Below, one piece after another: positions 14,917 to 22,776 of a stretch of DNA of 27,127 nt. The notes under the pieces are model-generated. The model searched no databases. It saw nothing but the letters and a program-made list of their open reading frames with translations, and had not been told where the DNA came from. The translations under genes and the position numbers were made by a program. Within the stretch, counting starts at the first letter, position 1, and every line of letters starts with the position of its first letter. Source of the DNA: an uncultured Eubacteriales bacterium (lineage in GTDB: Bacteria > Bacillota > Clostridia > Christensenellales > CAG-138); contig UQXE01000026.1 in NCBI GenBank assembly GCA_900544965.1, positions 1-27,127 on the forward strand. The letters run 5' to 3'.

Positions 14917-15804
14917 CTAAATAAGCGAAACAGCTTCCATAGCTGCCCTAAGCCGCTCAAGCTTGCCCGCGGGCATTTCGCACAGCGGAAGGCGGTAGCC
15001 TCCCACCTCCAGGCCCATAAGGTTCATTGCCGCCTTGACCGGAATCGGGTTGACGTCCATAAACAGCGCGTCCATTATGTCCATCAGTTTGATATGGAGC
15101 GCCGCGGCTTCGTGTATGCTTCCTCTCGCCCACAATTTGCATATCTCGTGCATCTCCTTTGGCATGATGTTTGACAGCACGGATATTACGCCGTTTCCTC
15201 CCAGAGCCAGTATCGGCACCGTCTGGTCGTCATTGCCCGAATATATATGCAGCTCGTTTCCGCACTCGGCCGCTACCTTGGCAATAAAGGATATATCGCC
15301 CGACGCCTCCTTCGTCGCCGTTATGTTCTCGTGGCGGCAAAGCTCTTTATACGCGTCAATACCTATGCTTATCCCGGTTCTGGAGGGAACGTTATACAAT
15401 ATAACCGGAATCTGCACGCTGTCGGCTATGGAATAAAAGTGTGTGATCAAGCCCTCCCGCGACGCCTTGTTATAATACGGCGTTACGCACAAAAGCGCGT
15501 CCGCGCCAGCGCCAAAGGCAAACCTGGACAGCGCCACGGCGTGCTTGGTGTCGTTGCTTCCCGTTCCCGCTATAACGGGCACCCTTGAGCGCACGCATTC
15601 GACGCTGAAACGTATTATCTCCCTGCGCTCATTGTCGTTGAGCGTAGCGTTTTCTCCGCTCGTACCAAGCACCACTATGGCGTCGGTTCCCGACGATATC
15701 TGAAACTCGATAAGCTGCCCCAGCTTATCGTAATTGACGCTGCCGTCGGGCAGGAACGGCGTTACCATTGCGGTTGCGGAACCGGTAAAGGGAAGTTTTT
15801 TCAT
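14917..15804 (-). CDS. dapA: 4-hydroxy-tetrahydrodipicolinate synthase
   Basis: DapA condenses pyruvate with aspartate semialdehyde, giving the branch to diaminopimelate and, through DpaAB, dipicolinate. This 295-residue TIM-barrel protein has the Schiff-base Lys165 in TATKEASGD, Tyr137 in LYNVPSRTG, Arg142, and Tyr110/Tyr111 in TPYYNK. The proton-relay pair is Thr48-Ser49 (GTSGEN), where Escherichia coli has Thr-Thr, a conservative change. The ATG has AGGAGG 8 bases upstream. It follows asd after 25 bases, so the two form an operon. Confidence 0.96.
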   Translation of the reverse strand: MKKLPFTGSATAMVTPFLPDGSVNYDKLGQLIEFQISSGTDAIVVLGTSGENATLNDNERREIIRFSVECVRSRVPVIAGTGSNDTKHAVALSRFAFGAGADALLCVTPYYNKASREGLITHFYSIADSVQIPVILYNVPSRTGISIGIDAYKELCRHENITATKEASGDISFIAKVAAECGNELHIYSGNDDQTVPILALGGNGVISVLSNIMPKEMHEICKLWARGSIHEAAALHIKLMDIMDALFMDVNPIPVKAAMNLMGLEVGGYRLPLCEMPAGKLERLRAAMEAVSLI

Positions 15805-15829
15805 ATCATCCGCCTCCTATGACCTGTTT

Positions 15830-16909
15830 TTAGCCTATATATCCAAGCGCGCATAAAAGTTCCGCAAGGAGGACGGCCCCTCCCGCCGCGCCGCGCAGCG
15901 TATTATGGGAGAGGCCCATGAAGCTTATGTCATATTGGGAATCGTATTTTAGCCCTCCGGCGCATACCGCCATCCCATGCTCAACGTCGCGGTCAAGCCT
16001 GGGCTGGGGACGGTCCGGCTCGCTGAAGCAATGTATAAACCGTTCCGGCGCCGACGGCAGCTTCAGCCGCTGGGGAATGCCTCCGTATGCGCTCCAGGTT
16101 TTTGTCACCTCTTCAAGCGTGGGTTTGATTTCAAACGACGCGTACACCGCCGCGAGATGTCCGTTGCTGACCGGCACGCGGGCGCACCTTGCGGAAAACC
16201 GCGGCGTGTCCGACGGAACTATTATCCCGTTTTCAATCCTTCCCCATATCTTTTGGGGCTCGGTTTCGCTCTTTTTCTCCTCGCCGCTGATATATGGAAT
16301 TATATTGTCGTGGATTTCGCCGAAGTCCTCGAGCGTTCTCCCTGCCCCTGAAACCGCCTGATAGGTGCACGCAAGGGCGTTTTTAAGCCTGAAGCGCCTG
16401 TCAAGCGCATACAGCATAGGCACAAAGCTTTGTATTGAACAGTTTGATTTCGCGGCAATGAAGCCCCGTTTGACGCCAAGCCGCTTTCGCTGGCAATCGA
16501 TTACGCCGGCATGGTGAGCGTTAAGCTCGGGAATGATCATGGGGACGTCCGGAGTTGACCTGTGGGCGCTGTTATTTGAGATAACGGGGCATTCCGCCCT
16601 TGCGTAGGACTCCTCAAGCGCTCCCGCTTCCGAAGCTTTCATGTTTACCGCGCAGAATATGAAATCCACCTCGGACGCTATTCCCTTTACGTCGGACGCG
16701 TCCGCAAGCTTCATATCCTTCAGCTTTTGAGGCATTGCGCCTATGCCCGCCCACCGGGCCCCAACCGCCTCTTCGTAGGTCTTGCCCGCTGATCTGGGGC
16801 TTGCCGCCAGCAGCACAGGCTCAAACCACTCATGAGCGGCCAGCAGCGCGGCAAACCGCCGTCCGACCATTCCGGTTGCTCCGATTATACCGGCCCTAAG
16901 TTTTTTCAA
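15830..16909 (-). CDS. asd: Aspartate-semialdehyde dehydrogenase, archaeal/fungal type
   Basis: Asd reduces aspartyl phosphate to aspartate semialdehyde with NADPH. This 359-residue protein has the NADP loop GATGMVGRRF (10-19), the catalytic Cys157 in KSNCSIQ and the catalytic His251 in VPVSNGHLAAVYASF. The GHLAAVYASF context and the length fit the archaeal and fungal subtype (TIGR00978) better than the Asd of Bacillus. Translation appears to begin at TTG (16907-16909), with GGAGG (16921-16925) 11 bases upstream. The nearby ATG codons are out of frame and give only a seven-residue peptide. It is co-transcribed with dapA, and both converge on aspartokinase. Confidence 0.93.
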   Translation of the reverse strand: MKKLRAGIIGATGMVGRRFAALLAAHEWFEPVLLAASPRSAGKTYEEAVGARWAGIGAMPQKLKDMKLADASDVKGIASEVDFIFCAVNMKASEAGALEESYARAECPVISNNSAHRSTPDVPMIIPELNAHHAGVIDCQRKRLGVKRGFIAAKSNCSIQSFVPMLYALDRRFRLKNALACTYQAVSGAGRTLEDFGEIHDNIIPYISGEEKKSETEPQKIWGRIENGIIVPSDTPRFSARCARVPVSNGHLAAVYASFEIKPTLEEVTKTWSAYGGIPQRLKLPSAPERFIHCFSEPDRPQPRLDRDVEHGMAVCAGGLKYDSQYDISFMGLSHNTLRGAAGGAVLLAELLCALGYIG

Positions 16910-17164
16910 AGCCCATCATTCCTCCATAAAGACTGGTTATACGCATGTTGATCTTTATGCATGGCGGGGTGCGCTTATTACGCAGTTAGGATAAAACCTC
17001 CATTGTGCAATATTTTACGCTTAAGGCGGCCGCGGCCGCCATGGCGTTGCCACGCAAGGGCTATCGCTGCGGGCGCGTCCGCCCCCGATAAAGCCCACGC
17101 GACCCAATGCGGCTTAAATCGATTCATAACGCTATGGCGCCCGCCTGTCCGCCGTCCGGCAACG

Positions 17165-17196
17165 AAAAACGCCCCGTTAAGGCAGGGGCGTTTTTT
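17165..17196. terminator. Bidirectional Rho-independent terminator
   Basis: A perfect 11-bp stem AAAAACGCCCC (17165-17175) with GGGGCGTTTTT (17185-17195) has a 9-base loop, a T-run on the plus strand and an A-run on the other side, so it can stop transcripts from either direction. It separates asd from the exporter region. Confidence 0.75.
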
Positions 17197-17505
17197 CGAA
17201 TTCCCTGGTTAGGCCATCGCCGGACGTGCGATACAGACCGGTGTAAGTAAGGAGGACAGCCGAAACCAATGGGAATAATATACCGGTACGGCGAATCGGC
17301 CGTGCCGGAGGGATGCCTCAGCCCTTTCCAGAGCTCTCACATCACAGGGGGGTATGATCAACCGGATCTCCGGCAAACCATCTGGGTATTCTCTGTAGGT
17401 CCTATTGTGCGATGTTCCATACTATACATTTCGCCACGAATATGTGTATATACTTATAATATTACTCCATACCACAGAAAACAATGTCCTGAAAGTACAT
17501 AATAG

Positions 17506-17541
17506 GCCGAAATTCCCGCCAATATTGGCGGGAATTTCGGC
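17506..17541. repeat. 36-bp perfect palindrome
   Basis: GCCGAAATTCCCGCCAAT is followed immediately by its exact reverse complement, with no loop. Pairing can extend outward by a few more bases (17503-17544) with one G-T pair. A perfect palindrome of this length is far beyond chance and could be a protein-binding site, a cruciform, or the joined ends of a small element. Confidence 0.85.
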
Positions 17542-17606
17542 TTACATCATTTTATCCAGGAGGCGGGGGCTGATTTGGCTAGTGAGTTCCCCTTACAGAG
17601 CAGTTC

Positions 17607-17667
17607 CGCGAATACCGGCGGAGATTTTGGCTTAGCCAATATGAATAAAATGCCCAGCCGGTATTCG
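17607..17667. repeat. Diverged second repeat copy and inverted repeat
   Basis: The segment 17607-17634 resembles the right half of the palindrome (17517-17544), sharing GGCGG, ATTT and GGCTTA in order. Within it CGAATACCGGC (17609-17619) pairs with GCCGGTATTCG (17657-17667) across a 37-base loop. Together with the palindrome this suggests a decayed repeat family or a non-autonomous element. Confidence 0.55.
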
Positions 17668-17840
17668 GGACCTAACCGTTCCAGTCTTATCGGCTATGCC
17701 AGAGCCAAGCTGAAGCGTATCTAACGCTGTGCGCAGGGCCGCTTCGACGCTGGCGGCAGCAGCCGTCCCATAGGCTTAATCCCCATAGCGCGGCGGCTGT
17801 CTTTTACCCGCTCGGCGGCACGCGGACTTAATGAACCGGT

Positions 17841-19439
17841 TTACGCGGCGCTTTCCATGTCGATTACGCCGTCGAACGCGCCGATACGCTCGCCGCTGAA
17901 CTGGTGCGATACGACCACAAGCGTCCTGTCGCTTATTCCCAGCAGCAGCGACTCGATGCTCCCCGCCGTATCGCCGTCCAGGTTTGCAAGCGGCTCGTCA
18001 AGTATAAGCACCTCCGTATCCCGCATCAGCGCCCTGGCAAGGCATAAGCGCTTCTTCTCGCCGCCCGACAGGTTGGCCCCGCCCTCGGCGACCATGGCGT
18101 CAAGTGCGTCCGCGTTTGCGTACTTTGAAAGGCCAAGGCTGTTTAGCAGGCCGATCAGCCTGGCGTCGGGTATCTCCTGGTACATGGTCAGGTTGTTTCT
18201 CAGGGTGTCGCGAAACAGCACGGGTTCCTGCCTTACTACCGTGATAAGGGGATACGTGTCGCAAAACGAGCCAATAGGTTCCCCGTCTATGGTTATGCGG
18301 CCCGATTGGAGGTCATGGTACCTTAAAAGCAGGTTGACCGCCGTGGTCTTGCCGCAGCCGCTGGGCCCTTTTATCAGGTAGCGCCCGCCTTTTTTTATCA
18401 CAAGGCTGAAATCCCTGATCAGCGGCTCTTCCCCGTCATATGAGAAGCACGCCTTATCAAAGCGTATCCCATCATTCAGCTTGCCGCAATGAGAGCCTAA
18501 GGCGCAGCCTTTGGAAGAAGCTATAAAGTCCTCCATGTCATGGCAGGCAGGTCTTATGGAGACCAGCTGGCGGATTATTCCGGAAAGGGAAATAATCGGA
18601 TACGAGAGCTGGTCTATCATGCCAACCGCAACAAAGAAATCGCCGGCTGAAAAGTCGCCCCTCAGCACAAGGAAGGCCGCGAATGCCAGCACGATAAAAT
18701 ATGACAGGTACGACATAAGGGTGGTTATCAGGTTTCCCAGATTGCCGAGCTGTTTTCGGTGCAGGTCCCTGGCCGCGGTATAGCAGTTTGTTTCAGCAAA
18801 CCTTGACATGACGCTCCGCTCTATGGAAAAGTTCTTTACTATCTCGAACCCTGACAGAATGTCCGTTACCATTGCAAGGTTTTTCTCAACAGCCGCTATA
18901 TAGTCCTTTTGCGCCCTCTGAAGGCGCTTTTCAATCAGTTTCGGCACATACAAAGGCATTGTAAGCAAAAATATGGTTACAAGCGCGATCCGCCAGTCAA
19001 GCCAGAACAGCGCCGCGGCTACCATCAAAACCTTGCCGAGTATCTGTACGAGCATTGGGAGCATTGAAAAGTGCATCTCCCCTATGAGCTGCGCGTCGTT
19101 TGCATACTTGGCGATATATTCGCCGTGCTGCATGGATTTGAACTGGGTAAAGCTCCTCCCGAGTATGCCGCAAAACAGGTCGGCTTTAAGCCCGCGCACG
19201 CAGCTTACATGGAAGCGCGCCGACAGGCGGGAAAACAGATAGTAGAACAGGACTTCAAGCAGGATAAAGCCTATCAAAAGCAGGGCGTACCGTATTGCTT
19301 CATATGTGTTTCCCGCAACCGCGTAATCGAGCACATCGCCCTTAAAGAACTGAAGAATTGTGGCAAACACTGTGCCGATGAGAACACAAACTGCAGCCCA
19401 GGCAAAAGCTGAGCAATTTTTTCTTATATATCTTTTCAT
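17841..19439 (-). CDS. ABC transporter, fused permease and ATPase
   Basis: This 532-residue half-transporter is of the exporter (MsbA/LmrA-like) type. Residues 1-300 contain the usual six membrane helices. The ATPase part has Walker A GPSGCGKTT (358-366), Q-loop RQEPVLF, signature LSGGE (457-461), Walker B VLILDEP (477-483) and the switch His in VVSHQF. Such single-chain exporters dimerise to move lipids, peptides or drugs. The substrate is unknown, and no precursor-peptide gene is recognised next to it. The ATG has AGGAGG 5 bases upstream. It has its own promoter (19559-19587), and its leader can fold a TTTCCTTCT/AGAAGGAAA hairpin (19489-19513). Confidence 0.92.
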   Translation of the reverse strand: MKRYIRKNCSAFAWAAVCVLIGTVFATILQFFKGDVLDYAVAGNTYEAIRYALLLIGFILLEVLFYYLFSRLSARFHVSCVRGLKADLFCGILGRSFTQFKSMQHGEYIAKYANDAQLIGEMHFSMLPMLVQILGKVLMVAAALFWLDWRIALVTIFLLTMPLYVPKLIEKRLQRAQKDYIAAVEKNLAMVTDILSGFEIVKNFSIERSVMSRFAETNCYTAARDLHRKQLGNLGNLITTLMSYLSYFIVLAFAAFLVLRGDFSAGDFFVAVGMIDQLSYPIISLSGIIRQLVSIRPACHDMEDFIASSKGCALGSHCGKLNDGIRFDKACFSYDGEEPLIRDFSLVIKKGGRYLIKGPSGCGKTTAVNLLLRYHDLQSGRITIDGEPIGSFCDTYPLITVVRQEPVLFRDTLRNNLTMYQEIPDARLIGLLNSLGLSKYANADALDAMVAEGGANLSGGEKKRLCLARALMRDTEVLILDEPLANLDGDTAGSIESLLLGISDRTLVVVSHQFSGERIGAFDGVIDMESAA

Positions 19440-19488
19440 TGTTTCCTCCTATGGATTGCCGGTCAGCAACAGAAGGAGGCGAATTTTA

Positions 19489-19513
19489 TTTCCTTCTATT
19501 GCTTAGAAGGAAA
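19489..19513 (-). promoter_or_regulatory. Leader hairpin of the ABC exporter gene
   Basis: Nine-bp arms with a 7-base loop lie in the predicted 5' untranslated leader, about 50 bases before the start codon. No T-run follows on the minus strand. A regulatory role is only inferred. Confidence 0.35.
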
Positions 19514-19558
19514 CGCGGTACTTAACCATAGCTGTCACCACATTTTATTGGTATTTAT

Positions 19559-19587
19559 ATTATAGCATATGGCGGGAAGGAATGCCA
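19559..19587 (-). promoter_or_regulatory. Extended -10 promoter of the ABC exporter gene
   Basis: On the minus strand TGCTATAAT (19559-19567) is an extended -10 element with a perfect hexamer. TGGCAT lies 17 bases further upstream (19582-19587). Transcription would start about 110 bases before the ATG. Confidence 0.5.
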
Positions 19588-19723
19588 CGTCAATCTATGA
19601 GAACCCGCTATGGCGCGTGTTTTCAGGCGAACGCTTGGCGGTTTATACCGTTTACGCGTTAATCTATCCGGCCGCCAGTGAAGCAAAGGACGGTTTCCCC
19701 ATTAAAACCGGACTCCATAGGCC

Positions 19724-20080
19724 TTACATTTCACTTTCCTGATTAAGCTGCCTGAAGCGTTCGCGCCTTGCTTCATAGTATTTATATTCTTCGTTAAGAA
19801 TATCAGCAACGCGGCCGACCATCCTCCGCGCACCCAGTTCCTGTATCCTTTCGCTGTACAGCTGCAGTAAAAGCCGCTTTTCCGTGCGCCCGATCACAGG
19901 GTCGTCCGACGTTAAAAGTATAACGGGCAGAAGACATTCATAACCCTCGAATTGGTCCATATTGATCTCCAGAATTAAATCCCTGCAGGCAAACTCCTCT
20001 CCGTATTTCATGAAGTATGAAAGCCTTTCCAAGCCCTCAATGTTTTGCTCCAAACATTCCAGCACTTTGTTGTTCAGCAT
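19724..20080 (-). CDS. Small helical protein divergent from an XRE repressor
   Basis: This 118-residue soluble protein has no recognised family. It appears mostly alpha-helical and charged, beginning MLNNKVLECLEQNIEGLERL, with a likely coiled C-terminus (EEYKYYEARRERFRQLNQ). The ATG has AGGAG 7 bases upstream. It shares its upstream region with the XRE gene, and an operator palindrome lies between its -10 box and the start codon, so it is probably repressed by that regulator. No signal peptide or membrane segment is seen. It is followed after 284 bases by the ABC exporter, which has its own promoter. Confidence 0.7.
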   Translation of the reverse strand: MLNNKVLECLEQNIEGLERLSYFMKYGEEFACRDLILEINMDQFEGYECLLPVILLTSDDPVIGRTEKRLLLQLYSERIQELGARRMVGRVADILNEEYKYYEARRERFRQLNQESEM

Positions 20081-20105
20081 AGCTTTGCTCCTAAAACTTT
20101 ATTTT

Positions 20106-20178
20106 TGCAACTATATAGTTGCATTATATCATGCTTAATCCCCTATAATCAAGACATATTTGCAACGATATGGTTGCC
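20106..20178. promoter_or_regulatory. Divergent promoters with two matching operators
   Basis: The perfect 18-bp palindrome TGCAACTATATAGTTGCA (20106-20123) and the near copy TGCAACGATATGGTTGCC (20161-20178) have centres 55 bp apart. Between and over them lie TATAAT for the plus strand (20144-20149) and TATAAT for the minus strand (20123-20128). The first operator overlaps the minus -10 and the plus -35 region. The second lies just before the repressor ribosome site. The layout is typical of autoregulation by the adjacent XRE protein. Confidence 0.75.
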
Positions 20179-20191
20179 GAGGAGGACGGTT

Positions 20192-20443
20192 ATGCAAAAG
20201 TTAATTCAAAACTCCGGCTTTGGCCAAAACTTAAAGCGTATTCGCTTAAAACAGGGTTTTACCCAAAAAGAGCTTGTGGGTAAAATGCAGCTGCTCGGGA
20301 GCGTTATTTCCCGCAGCGGGTACTCCATGATAGAGCTTGGGACGCGCAATATAAAGGTGACGGATCTGGTAGCCCTCCAGCGGGTATACGGCGTTGATTT
20401 CGCGGAGTTTTTCAAAGGCATTGAGCCTCGGGAGCAGCATTGA
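20192..20443 (+). CDS. XRE family transcriptional regulator
   Basis: This 83-residue protein consists of a single helix-turn-helix domain. Seen are FGQNLKRIRLKQGFTQKELVGKM (helices 1 and 2), a recognition region of SRSGYSMIELGTRNIKV (starting at about residue 40), and the closing DLVALQRVYGVDFAEFF. There is no ligand-binding or peptidase domain. The ATG at 20192 has GAGGAGG 6 bases upstream. Twin operators upstream suggest that it represses itself and the divergent helical protein. Similar small regulators are common in Clostridia. Confidence 0.85.
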   Translation: MQKLIQNSGFGQNLKRIRLKQGFTQKELVGKMQLLGSVISRSGYSMIELGTRNIKVTDLVALQRVYGVDFAEFFKGIEPREQH

Positions 20444-20851
20444 TTTAAATTCCATTACCCTCAAGTTGACAAGGGGGGACAATATCCATTACAAATCATA
20501 ATCAGTAGCCAAATAACGTTTGCCTTCCATTTATAATGCAGGCTTTTATACGCCGCCCTTTTCGCGTCAGCCATGTGAAGGGCGGCTTGCACGCGTCCGT
20601 TACGCGCTTAATCCTTAAAGCGCGCCCATTGCCGCAACCGCCGCGTTTCTATCCGGGTTTATCAATCGGCCGCGTTTGCCGTCCGCCAATAGCGCATGAG
20701 CCTTAATCGGCCCCGCCCTTGGCTATTACATAATCTTTACATGCCTGGTGCGCGGTTAACCGGATATTCACAGGGATTTGACCGCTTCACGCTTTCATGG
20801 CGAACGCTTCAAATGTATACTTAGACCGAACTTGAAACGGAGGGCTTTGGC
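20444..20851. other. Intergenic region after the XRE gene
   Basis: No gene is supported. It contains one copy of a repeat shared with 22743-22776 (at 20453-20486), an inverted repeat GCCGCCCTT/AAGGGCGGC (20552-20560 and 20578-20586) without a T-run, and a TATACT -10-like box at about 20816-20821 that probably serves the next gene. Confidence 0.5.
20453..20486. repeat. Short dispersed repeat, copy 1
   Basis: This stretch shares CATTACCCTCA, GTTGACA and a following G-run then AATA with 22743-22776, with small one-base insertions. Both copies lie in gene-free sequence. See copy 2. Confidence 0.5.
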
Positions 20852-21355
20852 ATGAAAAACAAAAGATGGATTAAGGCCATAGCAATCGCCTCATGCTGCC
20901 TGGCGCTTACCGCCGCCGCCGTGGCGATACTTCACAGCAACTGGGACAGATGGTTTAACGCACAGCAGCAGGCCGGCATTGTAATGAAGCTTGACGGGGA
21001 CGCAGAGGAGTGGGACACGAGCGGCCTGTCCGGCGGAGCAAAAACCGGAGGAATCAAAATCCCTGGATATGAGGTTGTGCGCTTTCCAAAGGGCGCGCGG
21101 GATGTGGAGCTTCCCCTGGTAAACCCTGAGGAAAACAGCTGCTACTTCGCCTTTGAGCTGATACTCGACTCCACCGGCGAACAGCTTTATGAGTCCGGCC
21201 TGGTAGAGCCGGGAAAGGCGGTTTCCAAGATCACCCTGACAAGAGCGCTTGATGAGGGCGAGTATAGAATCACCATCAGGGTCAAACCGTACGATATGCA
21301 GAGCATGGCCGCGCTTAACGGCGCAAACGTTCAGGCAAAGCTGTATGTGATCTGA
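20852..21355 (+). CDS. Exported or membrane-anchored small protein, first of a pair
   Basis: This 167-residue protein has an N-terminal signal anchor (WIKAIAIASCCLALTAAAVA) and an extracytoplasmic domain of about 130 residues that looks like a beta sandwich. The segment NPEENSCYFAFELILDSTGE, then LYESGLVEPGKAV, LTRALDEGEY and a final LNGANVQAKLYVI recall a family I associate with small surface proteins of gut Clostridia, but I cannot give it a name. The ATG has GGAGG 8 bases upstream. The second gene of the pair begins 62 bases after the stop. Confidence 0.75.
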   Translation: MKNKRWIKAIAIASCCLALTAAAVAILHSNWDRWFNAQQQAGIVMKLDGDAEEWDTSGLSGGAKTGGIKIPGYEVVRFPKGARDVELPLVNPEENSCYFAFELILDSTGEQLYESGLVEPGKAVSKITLTRALDEGEYRITIRVKPYDMQSMAALNGANVQAKLYVI

Positions 21356-21417
21356 CAAACAATGGCTATCATCACGCGAAAGCGTATGATATATAAACTT
21401 TTCAGGAGGAACTTAAC

Positions 21418-21933
21418 ATGAAAAAGGCTGTATCAATCGTTATGGCGCTCGTCATGTGCGCCGGCATGGCCACCGTTGCGCTGGGCGACAACTATCATCA
21501 GGACGGCGACGCAAGCACGCTCATCTCATTTGAGTGGAAGAACGACCCGACGTATTCAATGACCATACCCGAGTCCGTTGTAATGACAAACGAGGGCGTT
21601 GACGTTGATTTCACAGCGTCCGACGTGGAATATATGGAGGGCAAGGAACTGGTGGTATCCATATCCTGCACGGACAAATTCCGCGACCAGATGCTCCTAA
21701 GCTCCACGGACAGCAACCATTCCGTGCGCTACCAGCTTGTAACGCCGGACGGCAGGGTTCTTGAAACCACGGGCAGCAACATAAACGGAACCAAAATCGT
21801 ATCCTTCACTGAAGACGGCGTACAGACCGTTACATTCAGGCCCGTTCTCGTCCAGACCAGCTCGGCGCGGCCTGGACACACCTACACAGGTTCAATATTC
21901 TACAACTTCAGCGTAGTCGAGATTAACGGTTAA
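21418..21933 (+). CDS. Secreted small protein, second of a pair
   Basis: This 171-residue protein has a clean signal peptide (KAVSIVMALVMCAGMATVA, cleavage expected near residues 22-24). The mature part is predicted to be all beta, with the motif DPTYSMTIPESVVM near the start, which resembles the YxxTIP strands of Firmicutes surface proteins, and a final HTYTGSIFYNFSVVEI. No cell-wall anchor (LPXTG) is present. The ATG has AGGAGG 8 bases upstream. It is followed by a terminator, so the pair 20852-21933 looks like one operon. Function unknown. Confidence 0.75.
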   Translation: MKKAVSIVMALVMCAGMATVALGDNYHQDGDASTLISFEWKNDPTYSMTIPESVVMTNEGVDVDFTASDVEYMEGKELVVSISCTDKFRDQMLLSSTDSNHSVRYQLVTPDGRVLETTGSNINGTKIVSFTEDGVQTVTFRPVLVQTSSARPGHTYTGSIFYNFSVVEING

Positions 21934-22248
21934 ACAAAGGCTTGCGCCGCTGGCTGCGGGGAGGACCAGATCAGCTTCATTAGTTTTTACCTTCCTATTT
22001 ACTTACTAGGGGCGCACGGCCTCTAGTCTTTTTTTGTTGAATCTATAGACGGAAATCATTTTATTATGTCTTTGCAAGTGTTTATAGAATCTGCCTGAAA
22101 GCGGCTTCAAACAAAGTTTTTTTATATACCCCCTGCTTCTTGCTGTATCTCTTTAAACGCTTTTTTGTAAGTTAAGGCATTAAAAAAGCGTCAAACGGCA
22201 CTTTAAAGCCGCCAATCATTGGCTGAGGGAATCGTAAAAATCCCGCGT
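21934..22248. other. Convergent region after the secreted pair
   Basis: This region contains the terminator at 22006-22036, several T-runs (22112-22119, 22164-22169) and, for the opposite strand, a weak CGGC/GCCG hairpin followed by a T-run (22178-22215) that may end the small membrane protein gene. No gene is supported. Confidence 0.5.
22006..22036 (+). terminator. Rho-independent terminator of the secreted pair
   Basis: CTAGGGGC (22006-22013) pairs with GCCTCTAG (22019-22026) with one G-T pair and a 5-base loop. TCTTTTTTTG follows directly. It lies 70 bases after the last stop codon. Confidence 0.75.
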
Positions 22249-22491
22249 TTAAGATTTGCCGCCCTTTTTAACATCAGAGTTAATCAACACAATGCCCGCG
22301 ATTATTATAGCATCGGCAATAAGCACCGCAATGAATATGGACGGCTCCAGCAAATACTCCAGCGCCGTACTCCTGGGCGCGTAATTGGTGTTGCGCTCTA
22401 AAAGCTGAAATATTTTCAGCCCATACAGCTCTAACGACAGTAGAATGCTTCCTAAAAGAACGAGAGCCCATCCTATAAATGACTTTTTCAT
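22249..22491 (-). CDS. Small two-helix membrane protein
   Basis: This 80-residue protein has two hydrophobic segments (about 6-26, WALVLLGSILLSLELYG, and about 51-70, IFIAVLIADAIIIAGIVLI), a short polar loop between them and a basic tail (DVKKGGKS). The ATG has AGGTGA 5 bases upstream. No family is recognised. Upstream lie TATAAC and the palindrome AGTCCATATGGACT, so it probably has its own regulated promoter. Confidence 0.6.
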   Translation of the reverse strand: MKKSFIGWALVLLGSILLSLELYGLKIFQLLERNTNYAPRSTALEYLLEPSIFIAVLIADAIIIAGIVLINSDVKKGGKS

Positions 22492-22525
22492 GTTTTCACC
22501 TGACCCTTAACCATTTTTGACCTTA

Positions 22526-22539
22526 AGTCCATATGGACT
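22526..22539. promoter_or_regulatory. 14-bp palindrome, possible operator
   Basis: AGTCCATATGGACT is a perfect palindrome lying just downstream of a minus-strand TATAAC and about 30 bases before the small membrane protein start. Position suggests a repressor site. Confidence 0.35.
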
Positions 22540-22742
22540 GTTATACTTTGCACCTATTTCATTAATTAAAGATACCCTTATCAACTTAGGGCGCCATTAT
22601 ACTATCATGACCGGCATTAATTTGCAATAAATGTATATAACGATAAAAACGAGTAAAACAGCATTCTAAAACGAGAATACAAACGCTTCTAAAAGCCCAG
22701 GATGCAGCTGGGGGGAGGGATAGAGCGATATAAACCCCATTT

Positions 22743-22776
22743 CATTACCCTCAGTTGACAGGGGGTATAATACCTG
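22743..22776. repeat. Short dispersed repeat, copy 2
   Basis: Like copy 1 (20453-20486) it has CATTACCCTCA, then GTTGACA, then a G-run and AATA. TTGACA and TATAAT are only five bases apart here, so it cannot work as a normal sigma-A promoter. Confidence 0.5.

Larger units (their letters stand above)
16910..17840. other. 930-bp gene-free region with several inverted repeats
   Basis: No protein gene is supported. From left to right it holds the asd promoter area, a bidirectional terminator (17165-17196), an AT-rich stretch (17380-17500), a 36-bp palindrome (17506-17541), a diverged second copy of part of it (17607-17634), another inverted repeat ending at 17667, and GC-rich sequence up to the exporter stop. 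The open frame from 17269 has a ribosome site 13 bases away, but its composition is unlike a real protein. Confidence 0.6.

Noticed and set aside
17269..17502. 77-codon open frame
   Set aside because: The ribosome site is 13 bases away, the composition is unlike a protein, and it runs into the palindrome region. No family resemblance.
22743..22776. TTGACA and TATAAT read as a promoter
   Set aside because: Only five bases separate the two boxes. Sigma-A promoters need about 17.
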